64,000 bases of DNA, taken from the NCBI RefSeq assembly GCF_019352895.1, contig NZ_JAAAFX010000007.1:142199-206198 (forward strand). The letters run 5' to 3'. This stretch comes from Variovorax boronicumulans (GTDB lineage: Bacteria; Pseudomonadota; Gammaproteobacteria; Burkholderiales; Burkholderiaceae_C). The notes beneath the pieces are model-generated. The model saw only the letters and a list, made by a program, of their open reading frames with translations, searched no databases and was not told the DNA's origin. Positions within the stretch are counted from its first letter, which is position 1; each line of letters opens with the position of its first letter. The position numbers and the translations under genes are program-made. Shown piece after piece: positions 17,301 to 26,220 of this stretch.

Positions 17301-20300
17301 ACCGGCATCCGCGACAGCCTGCCGAGCCAGCTGCTGCTGACGCCGGCGCAGACGGTGCGCCGCTTCTCGCAATACAACGAGACCCGCTACGCCGACTTCG
17401 CGAAGGCGCAGGCGGCCCTGTTCGGCAACGTGCGGCCGTTGCTGCCGGCCGACGGCAAGGTGCTGCGCTTCAGCTTCGCCCAGAACGATGCGGTGGCACC
17501 GCTGCAGTTCGAGGGCCGGGTGCTGCTGGACGCCGCCCCGGGCGGGCTGCGCGGCCAAGTCGGCCTGCTGGGCGACAAGCCGATCGACATCGTCGGTGGC
17601 ACCGCGCAGCCCAAGGTGGGCGCCATCGAGGTGTCGGCCGACATGCTCAATGCCTTTCGCGCCGACACGCTGGCGATCGGCGGCATCTACACCTTCTTCA
17701 ACGGCCTGGACTCGTCGGGCGACAGCGCGCGCGTGTACTTCTCCAACGGCCTGGGCGCGGGCCTGGTGAACGTGCGCAGCGGCGCCACCGTGCGCGCGGG
17801 CCAGATCTTCCTGATCGGCAACCAGGTCGAGGTCGAGGGCGGGGCGGTGCTCGACACCCGCGGCATGGGCCGGCCCGGCGTCGACTCCGATCTGGGCTTC
17901 CTCTATGCCAACGGCCCCGGCGTGTCGAGCGCCCCGTACTCGCCGGCGGTGTTCGCCGTGAGCAACGGCTGGCTGGATTTCCTGCCGGCGATCGGCACGG
18001 GCCGGATCACGGTGCGCGACGGCGCCACGGTGCTCAGCGAAGGCACCATCGCCTTCGCCGCGCCGGGCGGCCTGGCGCTGGGCGACGTGAACCTGGGCGC
18101 GCGCTACCTCACGGTGGCGCAGGACCAGATCCACATCGGCACCGCCGCCAGCCTGGCGGCCGCGCAGGCCGCCGGTGCCATGCAGCCGGGCTGGCAGCTG
18201 ACGCAGGGCACGCTCGACCGCCTGCTGCGCCCCTCGGCCAGCACCGGCGTGCCGGCGCTCGAGCGGCTGAGCCTCACGGCCGGCGGCGCCTTCAACTTCT
18301 ATGGCGCGCTGACGCTGGACACCGGCGATTCGCCGGTGCAGCTGGTGTTCAACACGCCGGCCTTCTACGGCCTGGGCGGCGACGGCGACACGGTGCGCAT
18401 CGCCACGCGCGACTTCGTCTGGAACGGCATCGCCACGGGCAACGGCACCACCACGCCGTACGCGGGCGCGGCCCCGGTGGCGGTGCAGCCCGGCGGCCCG
18501 GGCACGGGCAGCGGCACGCTGGTGATCGATGCGCGCACCGTGCAGTTCGGCTACGACGCGCTGAGCCAGCCGCAGCGCCAGGCCGAACTCGAGCGCCTGG
18601 CGCTGGGCTTCGGCGCGGTGAAGATCCAGGCGGCCGACCGCGTCACGGCCAACAACAAGGCCGCGCTGCTGGTGGGGCGCTCGCGCGACGCGGACGGCAC
18701 GCTGCAGGGCGGGTCGCTGTCGATCGCGACGCCGCTGCTCACGGGCCGGGCCGGGTCGGCGATGCGCTACCTGGCGGGTGGCGACATCGAGGTGTCGGCC
18801 CCCGCGGGCGCGGCCGCGCCCGACCCCGATGCCATCGCCGAACTCGGCGCCTCGCTGAGCCTGCAGGGCCGGCGCGTGTCGCTCGACACGACGGTGGCGC
18901 TGCCCACCGGCATGCTCCGGCTGCTGGCCGACGGCGACATCGCGCTGGGCGAGAACGCGCGCATCGACCTGTCCGGCCGCGCCGTGCAGTTCTACGACAT
19001 CACCAAGCACAGCTGGGGCGGCGGCGCGACGCTGGCGAGCACCCACGGCAGCATCGCGCAGGCCGCGGGTTCGCGCATCGACGTGTCGGCCGCGCACGAG
19101 AACGCGGGCTCGCTGACGCTCGACGCCAAGGCGGGCACGGTGACGCTGGCCGGCGCGCTGTTCGCAGCGGGCGGCGGCGCCGGCTTCGCCGACGGCAAGT
19201 TCGACCTGAGCACCCGCGGCATCTCCGATGCGGACTTCGCGGCGCTCAATGCGCGCCTGAACGAGGCTGCCTTCTTCGGCGCGCGCGGCTTCGTCGTGAA
19301 GCAGGGCGACCTGAACGTGGGCGAGGGCGTGCGCGCGCGGCAGGTGAGCATCGCCACCGACGCGGGCCGCCTCACGGTCACCGGCACCATCGACGCCTCG
19401 GGCGCCACGCCCGGCAGCATTCGCCTGAACGCCAGCGGCGACCTGACGCTGGCGGCGGGCGCGGTGCTCGACACCCATGCCACCACACGGGTCACCGACA
19501 GCTACGGGGTGCCCGTCGAGGCGTCGAACCGGGCGAAGATCTCGCTGGGCAGCACCGGCGGCACGGTGCGCCTCGAACCGGGCGCGACCCTGGACCTGCG
19601 CTCGCCCGACGGCGTCGCGCGCGGCCACGTCGACATCGACGCGCCGCGCCTGGGCAGCACCGGCACCAGCGCCACCGGTCCCGATGCGCCGGCCAACGCC
19701 ACCGGCGGCGACATCGCGATCGCGGCCGCGGGCCCGCTCCACATCAAGGGCGCGCAGGCCATCGCGCTGAACGGCGTGGCGCGCTACACCAATGCGCGGC
19801 CCGACCCCGACGACGCCAACGGCCAGGTCGTCGACCAGGACTACCTGGATCGCATCGACAGCGACAGCCGCGCCTTCGACACCGCCGCGCGAGGCAACGC
19901 CGACCTGCGCGCGCGCATGGCCGGGCTCACGGCCTATGGCGAGGCCTTCCATCTGCGCCCCGGCGTGGAGATCGCCAGCGGCACGCCCACCGGCAACCTC
20001 ACGGTCAAGGGCGACCTCGACCTGTCGGGCTACCGCTATGGCCCCGCGGCCGACCGCGACCTGGCCTCGGCGCGCTACGGCGCGGGCGAGCCGATGTCGC
20101 TGGGACTGCGCGCGGGCGGCGACCTGAACATCCACGGCAGCATCAACGACGGCTTCGCGCCGCCGCCGGCCACGCCCGACGACAGCGGCTGGCAGACCCG
20201 CGTGCAGGTGCTGTTCACCAACCAGCCGGCGCCGAAGGACGTCACGGTCAGCGTGCCCTTCAACGCCACCTGGGGCGATTTCTGGTACGTGTTCCCCGGC

Positions 20301-21452
20301 ATCTTCTCGGGCGACTACCCGGTCGTGGTGTCCGGCTCGATCAGCGACGACTACGGCACCTACGGACCGGGCGACACGATCTACAACGGCTTCCTGGCCG
20401 GCACCATCACGGTCGCGGCCGGCACGGTGCTGACCACGGTCGCGCCGGGGGGCGCCGACATCCTGCTCAGCGGCCCGCGCGCCGAGCCCGGCCGCCTGTG
20501 GGCCGCGTCGCAGATGCTGGCCGCGGGCAGCCTGTCGGCCTCGATCCGGCTAGTGAGCGGTGCCGACCTCGGCGCCGCCGACACGCGCCGGCTGCAGGGT
20601 GCCGCGCAACTGGCCGGCCGCGGCAACCTGGTGCTCGACGACCTGCATCTGGCCGGAACGACCACGCAGTTCACCGTGCAGGCGCCGAGCGTGGTGCGCA
20701 CCGGCACCGGCGACCTCGAGCTCTACGCCGGCGGCAGCTACCGGCAGGAGTCGCTGTTCGGCGTGTACACGGCGGGCACCTCGGTGGCCGGCACCGGCAA
20801 CGACTCGGGCTACAACGCGCCGCGCGCCAGGCTGCCCGACGGCAGCGTGCTCGGCGCGGGCAACGCGGACTACGAGCGCACGCTGCCCGCGCAACGCCTG
20901 TGGTTCACTGAGAACGGCGGCGACTTCACGCTCTCGGCGCAGGGCGACATCCTCGGCTACCTGCAGCCCGAGACCCTGTCGACCGGCGAGTGGCTGTGGC
21001 GCCAGGGCGGCGCCGAGATCGGCGAGCGCACGGCCTGGGGCCTGAACTTCGGCAGCTATGCCATCGACGGCTGGCCGACCCTCGCGCAGTCGCGGCTGGG
21101 CTTCGGCGGTTTCGCCGGCATGGGCACGCTCGGCGGGGCAATGCCAGCGTGCACGCTGGCGGCAACATCGGCACCACGGGCTCCTTCACGCGCGGCCTGC
21201 TGGTCGCGGTGGGCAGCACCGGCCGCGTCGCGGACGGCGGCGTGCTGGCGCAGACCGGCGGCGGCAACCTCGACGTCTCGGCCGGCGGGCAGATCCGCAC
21301 CGGCCTGTATGCCAACCTGCGCGGCGACACGCGCATGGCGGCCGCCGACGTGGGCAGCGTGGTGCTCAAGAACTTCGCCACGCCCAACAACCAGGACCCG
21401 CGCGCGGTCGATCCGCACACGCCCTACAGCGGGCAGCGCGACGGCGTCGTGA
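11355..21452 (+). CDS. Giant filamentous haemagglutinin-family protein, N-terminal open frame (frameshifted near 21137)
   Basis: The frame starts at ATG 11355 (GAGGT ribosome site) and encodes 3,365 residues before running out of frame. A Sec signal peptide (VVIAWAAAGLAGQAQAQ) is followed by a Gln/Ala-rich stretch and a haemagglutination-activity/TPS secretion domain. The latter contains LNWESFNVGRNTTVEFGQQ, LNRVNDPQARPSQIQGQIKA and the conserved NRNGVVFSGSSQVDTRNLVA, about residues 145-240. The rest is a long beta-helix-like stalk of Gly/Asp-rich repeats (GGSVSVRGTGDVMLAGG and many variants). Proteins of this kind are exported by a TpsB/FhaC-type outer-membrane porin; none is encoded here. 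From about 21137 the true sequence continues in another frame, so the last 105 codons are nonsense. Confidence 0.88.
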   Translation: MRKKTFRRAPVAHAVVIAWAAAGLAGQAQAQRAFSAAWMAQKNITQSTAAATGYLPNGMPVSRLTNPQQQRQQADAQLQQSVQNLNLAAQAIAAQQAAQAAARAAAQRDPSVPDGLAEGGLKVDTHSLTAGWLNAGAPVQSQQADGRTHVAIQQTGDRAILNWESFNVGRNTTVEFGQQADWAVLNRVNDPQARPSQIQGQIKAEGTVLVANRNGVVFSGSSQVDTRNLVAVAAKIGDAQFKARGIYSAQESGQYTPAFTEAGGKVEVQAGAQIATRRPASVTQGGGYVLLLGQEVRNAGTVTTPRGQVQMAAGDFFIVRPGQSSTLNRYATTRGNEVAPQLEADSNAGTVVNTGLLQAPEGDVTLAGRRVVQDGVALATTTVDTRGTIHLLNAASDKLGSVTVSGRALNAVLLDTQDGRTALDSQRDALIADSAVQDLARRNAAADIFDNLARLDDRRDRSRIEIVSGGDVVFEGGSSTLATGGQIAVSASTGRSTVSHGARLDVSGTVGVQVGMASNNVEVNIQGNEQRDAPLNRDTTALNSSNVWIDRRKLVHVAAGVGGYDKERWYTAGGLLEVGGYLGLQGRTVDQWSAQGGSLVFAGNELVTQQGSSINLTGGTLDVQTGTIRQSWLKGADGRLYEVSSAPADVVYTDLYRGFEDTHKRWGDKTTGYFYSPLIGPQRRLESGYTVGRDAGQLIVSTHAAVLEGDVTSTVYQGPRQTTRRDGGVEGYAQSHDAAPLAAQLVLGSYTTAFNTEAKNGPIGVFQNFLPTFAQVVFGTDSPERGDGIALGGPLPPARKEVLYVDSDRLNGWGLGGLTAGGAKSVTVDAPLAVAPGGGIALYAPQMDVNASLTAHGGEIAVGNVLPSVAGSGTPLSIALSPTAGTRARTVVAAGATLDASGLWTNLLADANDTARLPYIDGGSVSVRGTGDVMLAGGAVIDVSSGAALLRNGALRGGHGGDVTLAAGHVVDANAAPDPLALLTLAGELRAYGVKGGGTLDVRSGTAVGIGGQALDTEGLLAAGQAAPVNLRLLQDYQLVAGDIAPIDLSVTLTRRPAGYTVTGQQIEIRIPGNAPLVLKADWVVPFNLFDSNGVLHRIGSTVLAGTMVTQGFYLPVGVTIPADVFPDGIPIAPTLVRYNAGSVLDMPFTLAAGSSLAAGAVLARSVAVAPTGTLSPALFQTGFSHYVVTAADGLAIAPGTRIEVAMPVLRTDVDGLQALPGGSRLAAALPVWTPPLYQEDAQHARLAQRGGASIEFDAGSRLGGPGLLAPLTVSTDAHIAVDPGQAITLWSNGGQLTVDGRLDAWGGSISIASQPTSQFRYQASTTRSVWIGDDAVLDAAARAYVARDAQGRAYGIAPGGGSIELGLSDSFLVIRTGAVLDASGAYAEVDGSAGSAAGVPARPLALAGAGGSIGLHSYVGMVIDGSLVARAGGAGAAGGSLTLEMANRRYLAGAENIPDAVQTMHDVTLTQHYRPGGLAVGLAPGQADAALKYGAAVLSADRVGAGGFDALTLSAHDLLLFDGDIDLQLGRSLNLRNGFLAVADATPDAKVRLAAPYIRLDGGSWDGASGYFSPGIIIGGRAVGRPAHGNSALTLDAGLIDIYGRMQSGVVAGYGDGSVTPNGPSASRIVEADGFAAVTLRSESDIRLGNAAFVVTGDLLIEAAQLYPLSGQRGVVIAGQASLPNASNAWDQSRSLVIRSNGHAAPVPDSVFGQLVLMGPTLDQGGVVRAPLGTIGLNDIGGQLYGPAWMNSVIANPEVLPWMKLVLRDGSLSSVSAAGLTMPYGGTQDGLTYRGTDGTLFSLGGNFTQRLNSNSPSDSYVLAQGISIGGGSVVAEPGSVLDLSGGGDLRGAGFITGRGGSVDVLTTALANANPAAYAAAAQGSAVYAIVPGYASAYAPVVRDKGAGDPAVGRQLTVGAGVPGLPAGTYTLLPASYALMPGAFRVEVGARMGALSGSAAAAGALADGSGSWATTGTLGIADTGIRDSLPSQLLLTPAQTVRRFSQYNETRYADFAKAQAALFGNVRPLLPADGKVLRFSFAQNDAVAPLQFEGRVLLDAAPGGLRGQVGLLGDKPIDIVGGTAQPKVGAIEVSADMLNAFRADTLAIGGIYTFFNGLDSSGDSARVYFSNGLGAGLVNVRSGATVRAGQIFLIGNQVEVEGGAVLDTRGMGRPGVDSDLGFLYANGPGVSSAPYSPAVFAVSNGWLDFLPAIGTGRITVRDGATVLSEGTIAFAAPGGLALGDVNLGARYLTVAQDQIHIGTAASLAAAQAAGAMQPGWQLTQGTLDRLLRPSASTGVPALERLSLTAGGAFNFYGALTLDTGDSPVQLVFNTPAFYGLGGDGDTVRIATRDFVWNGIATGNGTTTPYAGAAPVAVQPGGPGTGSGTLVIDARTVQFGYDALSQPQRQAELERLALGFGAVKIQAADRVTANNKAALLVGRSRDADGTLQGGSLSIATPLLTGRAGSAMRYLAGGDIEVSAPAGAAAPDPDAIAELGASLSLQGRRVSLDTTVALPTGMLRLLADGDIALGENARIDLSGRAVQFYDITKHSWGGGATLASTHGSIAQAAGSRIDVSAAHENAGSLTLDAKAGTVTLAGALFAAGGGAGFADGKFDLSTRGISDADFAALNARLNEAAFFGARGFVVKQGDLNVGEGVRARQVSIATDAGRLTVTGTIDASGATPGSIRLNASGDLTLAAGAVLDTHATTRVTDSYGVPVEASNRAKISLGSTGGTVRLEPGATLDLRSPDGVARGHVDIDAPRLGSTGTSATGPDAPANATGGDIAIAAAGPLHIKGAQAIALNGVARYTNARPDPDDANGQVVDQDYLDRIDSDSRAFDTAARGNADLRARMAGLTAYGEAFHLRPGVEIASGTPTGNLTVKGDLDLSGYRYGPAADRDLASARYGAGEPMSLGLRAGGDLNIHGSINDGFAPPPATPDDSGWQTRVQVLFTNQPAPKDVTVSVPFNATWGDFWYVFPGIFSGDYPVVVSGSISDDYGTYGPGDTIYNGFLAGTITVAAGTVLTTVAPGGADILLSGPRAEPGRLWAASQMLAAGSLSASIRLVSGADLGAADTRRLQGAAQLAGRGNLVLDDLHLAGTTTQFTVQAPSVVRTGTGDLELYAGGSYRQESLFGVYTAGTSVAGTGNDSGYNAPRARLPDGSVLGAGNADYERTLPAQRLWFTENGGDFTLSAQGDILGYLQPETLSTGEWLWRQGGAEIGERTAWGLNFGSYAIDGWPTLAQSRLGFGGFAGMGTLGGAMPACTLAATSAPRAPSRAACWSRWAAPAASRTAACWRRPAAATSTSRPAGRSAPACMPTCAATRAWRPPTWAAWCSRTSPRPTTRTRARSIRTRPTAGSATAS

Positions 21453-23794
21453 ACTTCGCGCCGGGCGACGGCGTGCTGCGCATCGAGACGCTGGGCGACC
21501 TCGCGATCGGCGCGGTGGTGGACGCGGGCCGCGCGGGCGAGCGCGTCGAGACGCAGGCCCGCAGCGGCAGCCTCAGCGGCCCGACCGCCAGTTGGTTCAC
21601 GCTGTGGACCGACCGCACCGCGCTGGACCTGTTCTCCGCGGGCGGCAACGTCTCGCCCTTCGGCATGCCGAACATGGATCCCGTGACCAACAACCAGGAC
21701 GTGAGCAGCAGCACGAACATCATGCCGGCCACCCTGAGCGCGGTGGCGGCCGGCGGCAGCATCTACTACGCGACCGATGGCCTCGCCGCCGGCCAGATGA
21801 TGCCGTCGCCAGTCGGCCACCTGGACCTGCTGGCGCGCGATCTCGTGAGCGGCGACGCGACCAATTCCATCAGCTTCGGGCACAACCCGATCGGGCCGCT
21901 GGGCACGGCGCTGTCGAGCATGGTCACGCCGCTGCGCCCGGGCTGGCGCATGCTGCGCGACAACCCCGGCAACCCGCTGGCCGCCACCAACTACTGGAAC
22001 GCCGGCAAGCTGCAGCCCTACGAGTCGGACGCGATGTACCAGAACGGCTTCGCCGACTACATCCCCGCGCATGTCGGCACAGGCGGCACGCTGTTCAACT
22101 TCGGGCTCAACACCGTGAGCGACGCCAGCATGGCCGGCACCGGCGTGGCCTCGCACATCTACGCGGTCAACGGCGACGTGCTGGCGGTGCAGATCGGCAA
22201 CCTGCAGAACGTGAGCCTGGGCAACGGCGAGGCGCCGATCCCGGCCTACCAGGCTTCCAAGCCGCTGCGCATCCTCGCCGGCGGCGACATCGTCAACAGC
22301 AGCGGCCTGATCGTGCAGAGCGACCCGGCCGAGATCTCGATGATCGCGGCCGGCGGCGACATCCTCTACACCAACTTCAGCATCGCCGGCCCCGGCACGC
22401 TAGAGGTGTCGGCGGGCGGGCAGATCTACCAGGGCAACCGTGCCAGCCTGACCAGCCTGGGCGCCATCGCGCTCGGCGATCGGCGCCCCGGTGCCGACAT
22501 CGTGGTGCAGGCCGGCCTGGGTGCCGGCCTGCGCGGGCAGGGTGCGAGCGACTTTGCGGGCTTCGCGGCGCAGTACCTGGACCCGGCCCGCGCGATCGAC
22601 GCCTCGGCGGCGCTGGCCGACCAGCCCGGCAAGGTGGTGAAGACCTACGACGCCGAGCTCGCGCAATGGCTGCGCGAGCGCTTAGGCTACGCGGCTTCGT
22701 CGCCGGCCGATGCGCTGGCGCATTTCCAGGCCCTGCCGCCCGAGCAGCAGCGCGTTTTCGTGCGCGCGGTGTTCTATGCCGAGCTCACGGCCGGCGGGCG
22801 CGAATACAACGACCCCGACAGCAAGCGCTACGGCAGCTACCTGCGCGGGCGCAATGCGATCGCGGCGCTGTTCCCCGAGCGCGACGCGAACGAGCAGCCG
22901 ATCGCGCGCGCGGGCGGCCTCACGCTCTACCAGGGCAGCAACGGAAACGCCGGCATCCGCACCGTGGTGGGCGGCGACATCCAGACCCTGACGCCGGGCG
23001 GCAGCACCATCGTCGGCGTGGAGGGCGTGACCCCGGCGAGCGTGGGGAGCGTGAGTCCCGCCGGCCTCATCACCCAGGGCGAGGGCAGCATCGACATCTA
23101 CAGCCAGGGCAGCATCCTGCTGGGCCTGTCGCGCATCATGACCACCTTCGGCGGCGACATCCTCGGCTGGTCGGCCGAGGGAGACATCAATGCCGGGCGC
23201 GGCTCGAAGACCACGCTGGTCTACACGCCGCCCAAGCGCGAGTACGACACGCTGGGCAACGTGAAGCTCTCGCCGAACGTGCCGAGCACGGGCGCGGGCA
23301 TCGCCACGCTCGATCCGATTCCCGAGGTGCCGCCGGGCGACGTGGACCTGATCGCGCCCTTGGGCACCATCGATGCGGGCGAGGCGGGAATCCGCGTGTC
23401 GGGCAACGTGAACCTCTCCGCCTTGCAGGTGGTGAACGCCGCCAACATCCAGGTCAAGGGTGAATCCGCGGGCTTGCCGCTGGTGGCGTCGGTGAACGTG
23501 GGGGCGCTGACCAACGCCAGCGCCGCGGCCTCTCAGGCCTCGGCGGCGGCCCAGGAGGTGCTGCAGCGCGAACGCGTGGCCGCGCGCTAGGCGCTGCCCT
23601 CGGTGTTCACGGTGCGGGTGCTGGGCTTCGGCAACGAGCCGCTGGGGGGCGCGGCGGCCCCTGATTCCCGCGGGGCCGATGCAGGCGGCGCTTACGACGC
23701 CCGCAGCCCCGTGCAGGTGCTCGGGCGCGGCCCGCTGGGCGAGGCGCAGAAGGCCATGCTGACGGCGGCCGAGCGGCGCAACTGGCGGCCGTGA
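21137..23794 (+). pseudogene. C-terminal part of the filamentous haemagglutinin (DUF3739-type), in a shifted frame with an in-frame TAG
   Basis: Reading resumes at 21137 (GNASVHAGGNIGTTGSFTRG) and continues the stalk, ending in a DUF3739-like region (PGDVDLIAPLGTIDAGEAGI, RVSGNVNLSALQVVNAANIQ). TAG at 23588-23590 interrupts it after RERVAAR. The same frame then continues ALPSVFTVRVLGFGNEPLGG and ends at TGA 23792-23794. That tail is the normal end of the family, so the TAG most likely replaced a Gln codon (CAG). With one base restored at 21137 and this codon sense, the protein would have about 4,146 residues. There is no independent start codon with a ribosome site, so this part is probably not made on its own. 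Confidence 0.82.
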
Positions 23795-24565
23795 TGAGGC
23801 ACCGGTGCTGCGCCGCCAGGGCTCGTACCGGCTTCTTACACCGAGCCTCGCATAGCGATTTACTTCAAGTGCACCAGATCCCTGATGTCGATCAAAGCGC
23901 GGCCCTGTCCTGCGTGGTACCAGGCAGGTTGATGAGCAACTCGAGATGTCGGCGAAGTAAGTACAACATCTGAACTGCGATCCGCGCATGTTCTTCCGCA
24001 TCGTAGAGAGCGGCGGCGTCCGGAAAGGTCTATAGGGCCATATTGGGTTGACCGCGCCAGCCTGGCACCTGTACCGTGACGGACACATCCAGAATGATCA
24101 CGAAATTCGTGAGGACGTCCCGGAGCGCTCCAGCTCGTTCGAGTCAAGCGGTCGAAATGGAAGGAAGCGGCATGCAGCCGTTGCCCAGGCCAGCTATGGC
24201 TGCGGGATGGATTGCGGAAGCGGTGTGGCCGGGTTGTCAGCAGAAGATAGCGCTGCATCTGCCTGGCCAAGGTGTGGCACCCAGCACCATGCCTGCATCT
24301 CGGGCAGTGGCGCAATTCGGGTCAGTGGCCATGTCAGGCACGTGTCAATCGCGTTTGCGGGGTCGGGCGGAGGTATCGAGCTTGTTCTCCTCAAGCACTC
24401 AAGTCCTGTTGTTCGGGTCCTGGTGCAGCAGATCGATGCTCAGACTGCTCGATCGAAGCATCTACTTAGCTCGCCATCACCCTATTCTTTCAGCCGTGAT
24501 CGCAGATCGCGTTCTGCAGACCATCCCTAGAGAGGAGAGGCTCGGGAGATCACTGATCACAGAAT
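23795..24565. other. Intergenic stretch without a supportable gene
   Basis: About 770 bp. Several open frames overlap on both strands, but none has family-like sequence or a ribosome site. On the minus strand around 24145-23905 one frame reads plausibly (LRDVLTNFVIILDVSVTV, then TAG, then FPDAAALYDAEEHARIAVQM), which could be a decayed gene of unknown family. Base composition is less GC-rich than the flanking adhesin gene. Confidence 0.4.
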
Positions 24566-24620
24566 CTTATGAATCACGAGAATAACTGTATTGGACGCAT
24601 TCGACTAACGTCTTCCTAAT
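24566..24620 (+). promoter_or_regulatory. Regulon promoter copy A (LysR-type box plus sigma-70 core)
   Basis: The 31-bp box at 24566-24596 begins CTTATGAATC and ends GTATTGGAC. TTGGAC (24591-24596) is the -35, and CCTAAT (24615-24620) follows after 18 bp as the -10. It lies 28 bp upstream of the TTG start of the ThDP enzyme. The same geometry recurs at 44870-44924, 45880-45934 and 55225-55279. Confidence 0.75.
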
Positions 24621-24647
24621 GCGACCAACGCATCAAGGAGACAAAAG

Positions 24648-26195
24648 TTGAACGGCGCGAAAACTTTGGTCAGCACGCTGCTGGCATCTGGTGTGGATAC
24701 CTGCTTCGCAAATCCCGGAACCAGCGAAATGCACTTCGTTGCGGCACTTGACGAGATCCCGGGGATGAAGTGTGTCCTCGGTTTGCAGGAAAACGTTGTC
24801 ACCGGTATGGCGGATGGCTATTTCCGGATCGCACGAAAACCTGCCTGCACGTTGCTCCACTGCGGTCCGGGCTTTGCGAACGGTATGGCCAACCTGCACA
24901 ACGCACGCCGCGCTCGCAGCGGTATCGTGAACATCGTTGGTGACCAGGCGACCTTTCATCGCCCCTTTGATCCACCGCTGACATCCGACACGACCGGCAT
25001 GGCGCAGACGGTCTCGGCTTGGGTGCGGACCAGCGCCCGCGCGTCGGATCTCGGCAGGGATGCTGTGGAAGCAGTGAGTGCAGCGCGTACTTTTCCCGGA
25101 CAGATCGCCACGCTGATTCTGCCGGCGGACGTCTCGTGGGGAGAAGGCGGTGTGGTAGGCACGCCCACAGTTCCGGGTCAACCGCCGCCCATCGACAGCG
25201 GAGCGGTCGATGGCGCCGCAAAGATGCTGCGTGACCGTCGCGATGTCTTGATTCTGCTCGCCGGGCATGGCGTACTGGCCGAAGCGCAGCATTTCGCATG
25301 GCGCATCGCCCGCGCGACAGGCGCGAAGCTGATGGCCGACTTCGTCAATCCCCATCTCGCGCGCGGCCGAGGTCGGCTGCAGATCGAGCGGGTGCCGTAC
25401 ACCAGGGCGGAGGCGATCGAAGCGATCGGCAAATTCAGACACGTGATCCTGGTCAATGCGCGGCCACCGGTTGCCTTTTTCGCATACCCCGACGTGCCTT
25501 CGATCCATTACGAATCCGATACACAGTTTCACGTGCTCTCGAGGCCCGACCAAGATCCGGTCGAGGCCCTGCGCGCGCTGGCCACGCTGCTCGATGCTCC
25601 CGACGCGGAGATCCCCGATGCAGGTCCGCGGCCCGAGCCCGCGAGCGGTGTACCTTCGCCTGAAGGCTTGGCGCAGACGCTGGGTGCCCTGATGCCGGAG
25701 AACGCCATCGTCTCGGAAGAGAGCGTCACCTACGGAAAGCACTTCTATCGGTTCACGCATGGTGCGCCCGCCCACGACTGGCTGCACCTGGCCGGTGGTG
25801 CCATTGGTGACGGGATGCCTGTCGCGACGGGCGCAGCGATCGCCGCTCGCAAGCAGCGTCGTGTGATCAACCTCCAAGCCGACGGCTCGGCCATGTACTC
25901 CTTGCAATCCCTGTGGACCCAGGCCCGAGAGCAACTGCCGGTGACGACCATCCTCCTCAACAACGGCCGCTACGACATCCTCCTTGGCGAATACAAGAAG
26001 GTCGGCGCGGGCGCGACGCCAGGCGAGAACGCGATGAGCATGCTGGATCTCGGAAATCCTTCCCTCGACTGGGTCCGGTTGGCCGAGGGAATGGGCGTTG
26101 AAGCGTGCCGGGCGACCACGCTGGAACAGTGTGCCGACCTCATGCGCCGCAGCTTCTCGAAGAGCGGCCCGTTTCTCATCGAGCTGATGGTGTGA
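24648..26195 (+). CDS. Thiamine diphosphate-dependent enzyme, acetolactate synthase large-subunit family
   Basis: 515 residues starting at TTG 24648, fixed by a strong AAGGAG ribosome site 7 bp upstream. The N-terminal pyrimidine-binding domain has the catalytic Glu in VLGLQENVVTGMADGY, followed by LHCGPGFANGMANLHNARRA. The C-terminal pyrophosphate domain has the ThDP motif ADGSAMYSLQSLWTQAREQ ending ILLNNGRYDILLGEYK. A full-length AHAS has about 570 residues and an FAD-type middle domain; the short middle domain suggests a benzoylformate-decarboxylase-like carboligase or decarboxylase rather than true branched-chain synthesis, and no small subunit is present. First gene of an operon with a Bug protein, two Hyi-like isomerases and an SDR. 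Confidence 0.88.
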   Translation: MNGAKTLVSTLLASGVDTCFANPGTSEMHFVAALDEIPGMKCVLGLQENVVTGMADGYFRIARKPACTLLHCGPGFANGMANLHNARRARSGIVNIVGDQATFHRPFDPPLTSDTTGMAQTVSAWVRTSARASDLGRDAVEAVSAARTFPGQIATLILPADVSWGEGGVVGTPTVPGQPPPIDSGAVDGAAKMLRDRRDVLILLAGHGVLAEAQHFAWRIARATGAKLMADFVNPHLARGRGRLQIERVPYTRAEAIEAIGKFRHVILVNARPPVAFFAYPDVPSIHYESDTQFHVLSRPDQDPVEALRALATLLDAPDAEIPDAGPRPEPASGVPSPEGLAQTLGALMPENAIVSEESVTYGKHFYRFTHGAPAHDWLHLAGGAIGDGMPVATGAAIAARKQRRVINLQADGSAMYSLQSLWTQAREQLPVTTILLNNGRYDILLGEYKKVGAGATPGENAMSMLDLGNPSLDWVRLAEGMGVEACRATTLEQCADLMRRSFSKSGPFLIELMV

Positions 26196-26220
26196 CGGCT
26201 ATCAGAGTAGAGAGCCCGCC

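Noticed and set aside
11097..20135. Minus-strand open frame of 3,012 codons opposite the haemagglutinin gene
   Set aside because: It is Arg/His/Gly/Ala-rich without any domain, and the plus strand has a signal peptide, TPS domain and DUF3739 end. High GC suppresses stops on the opposite strand.
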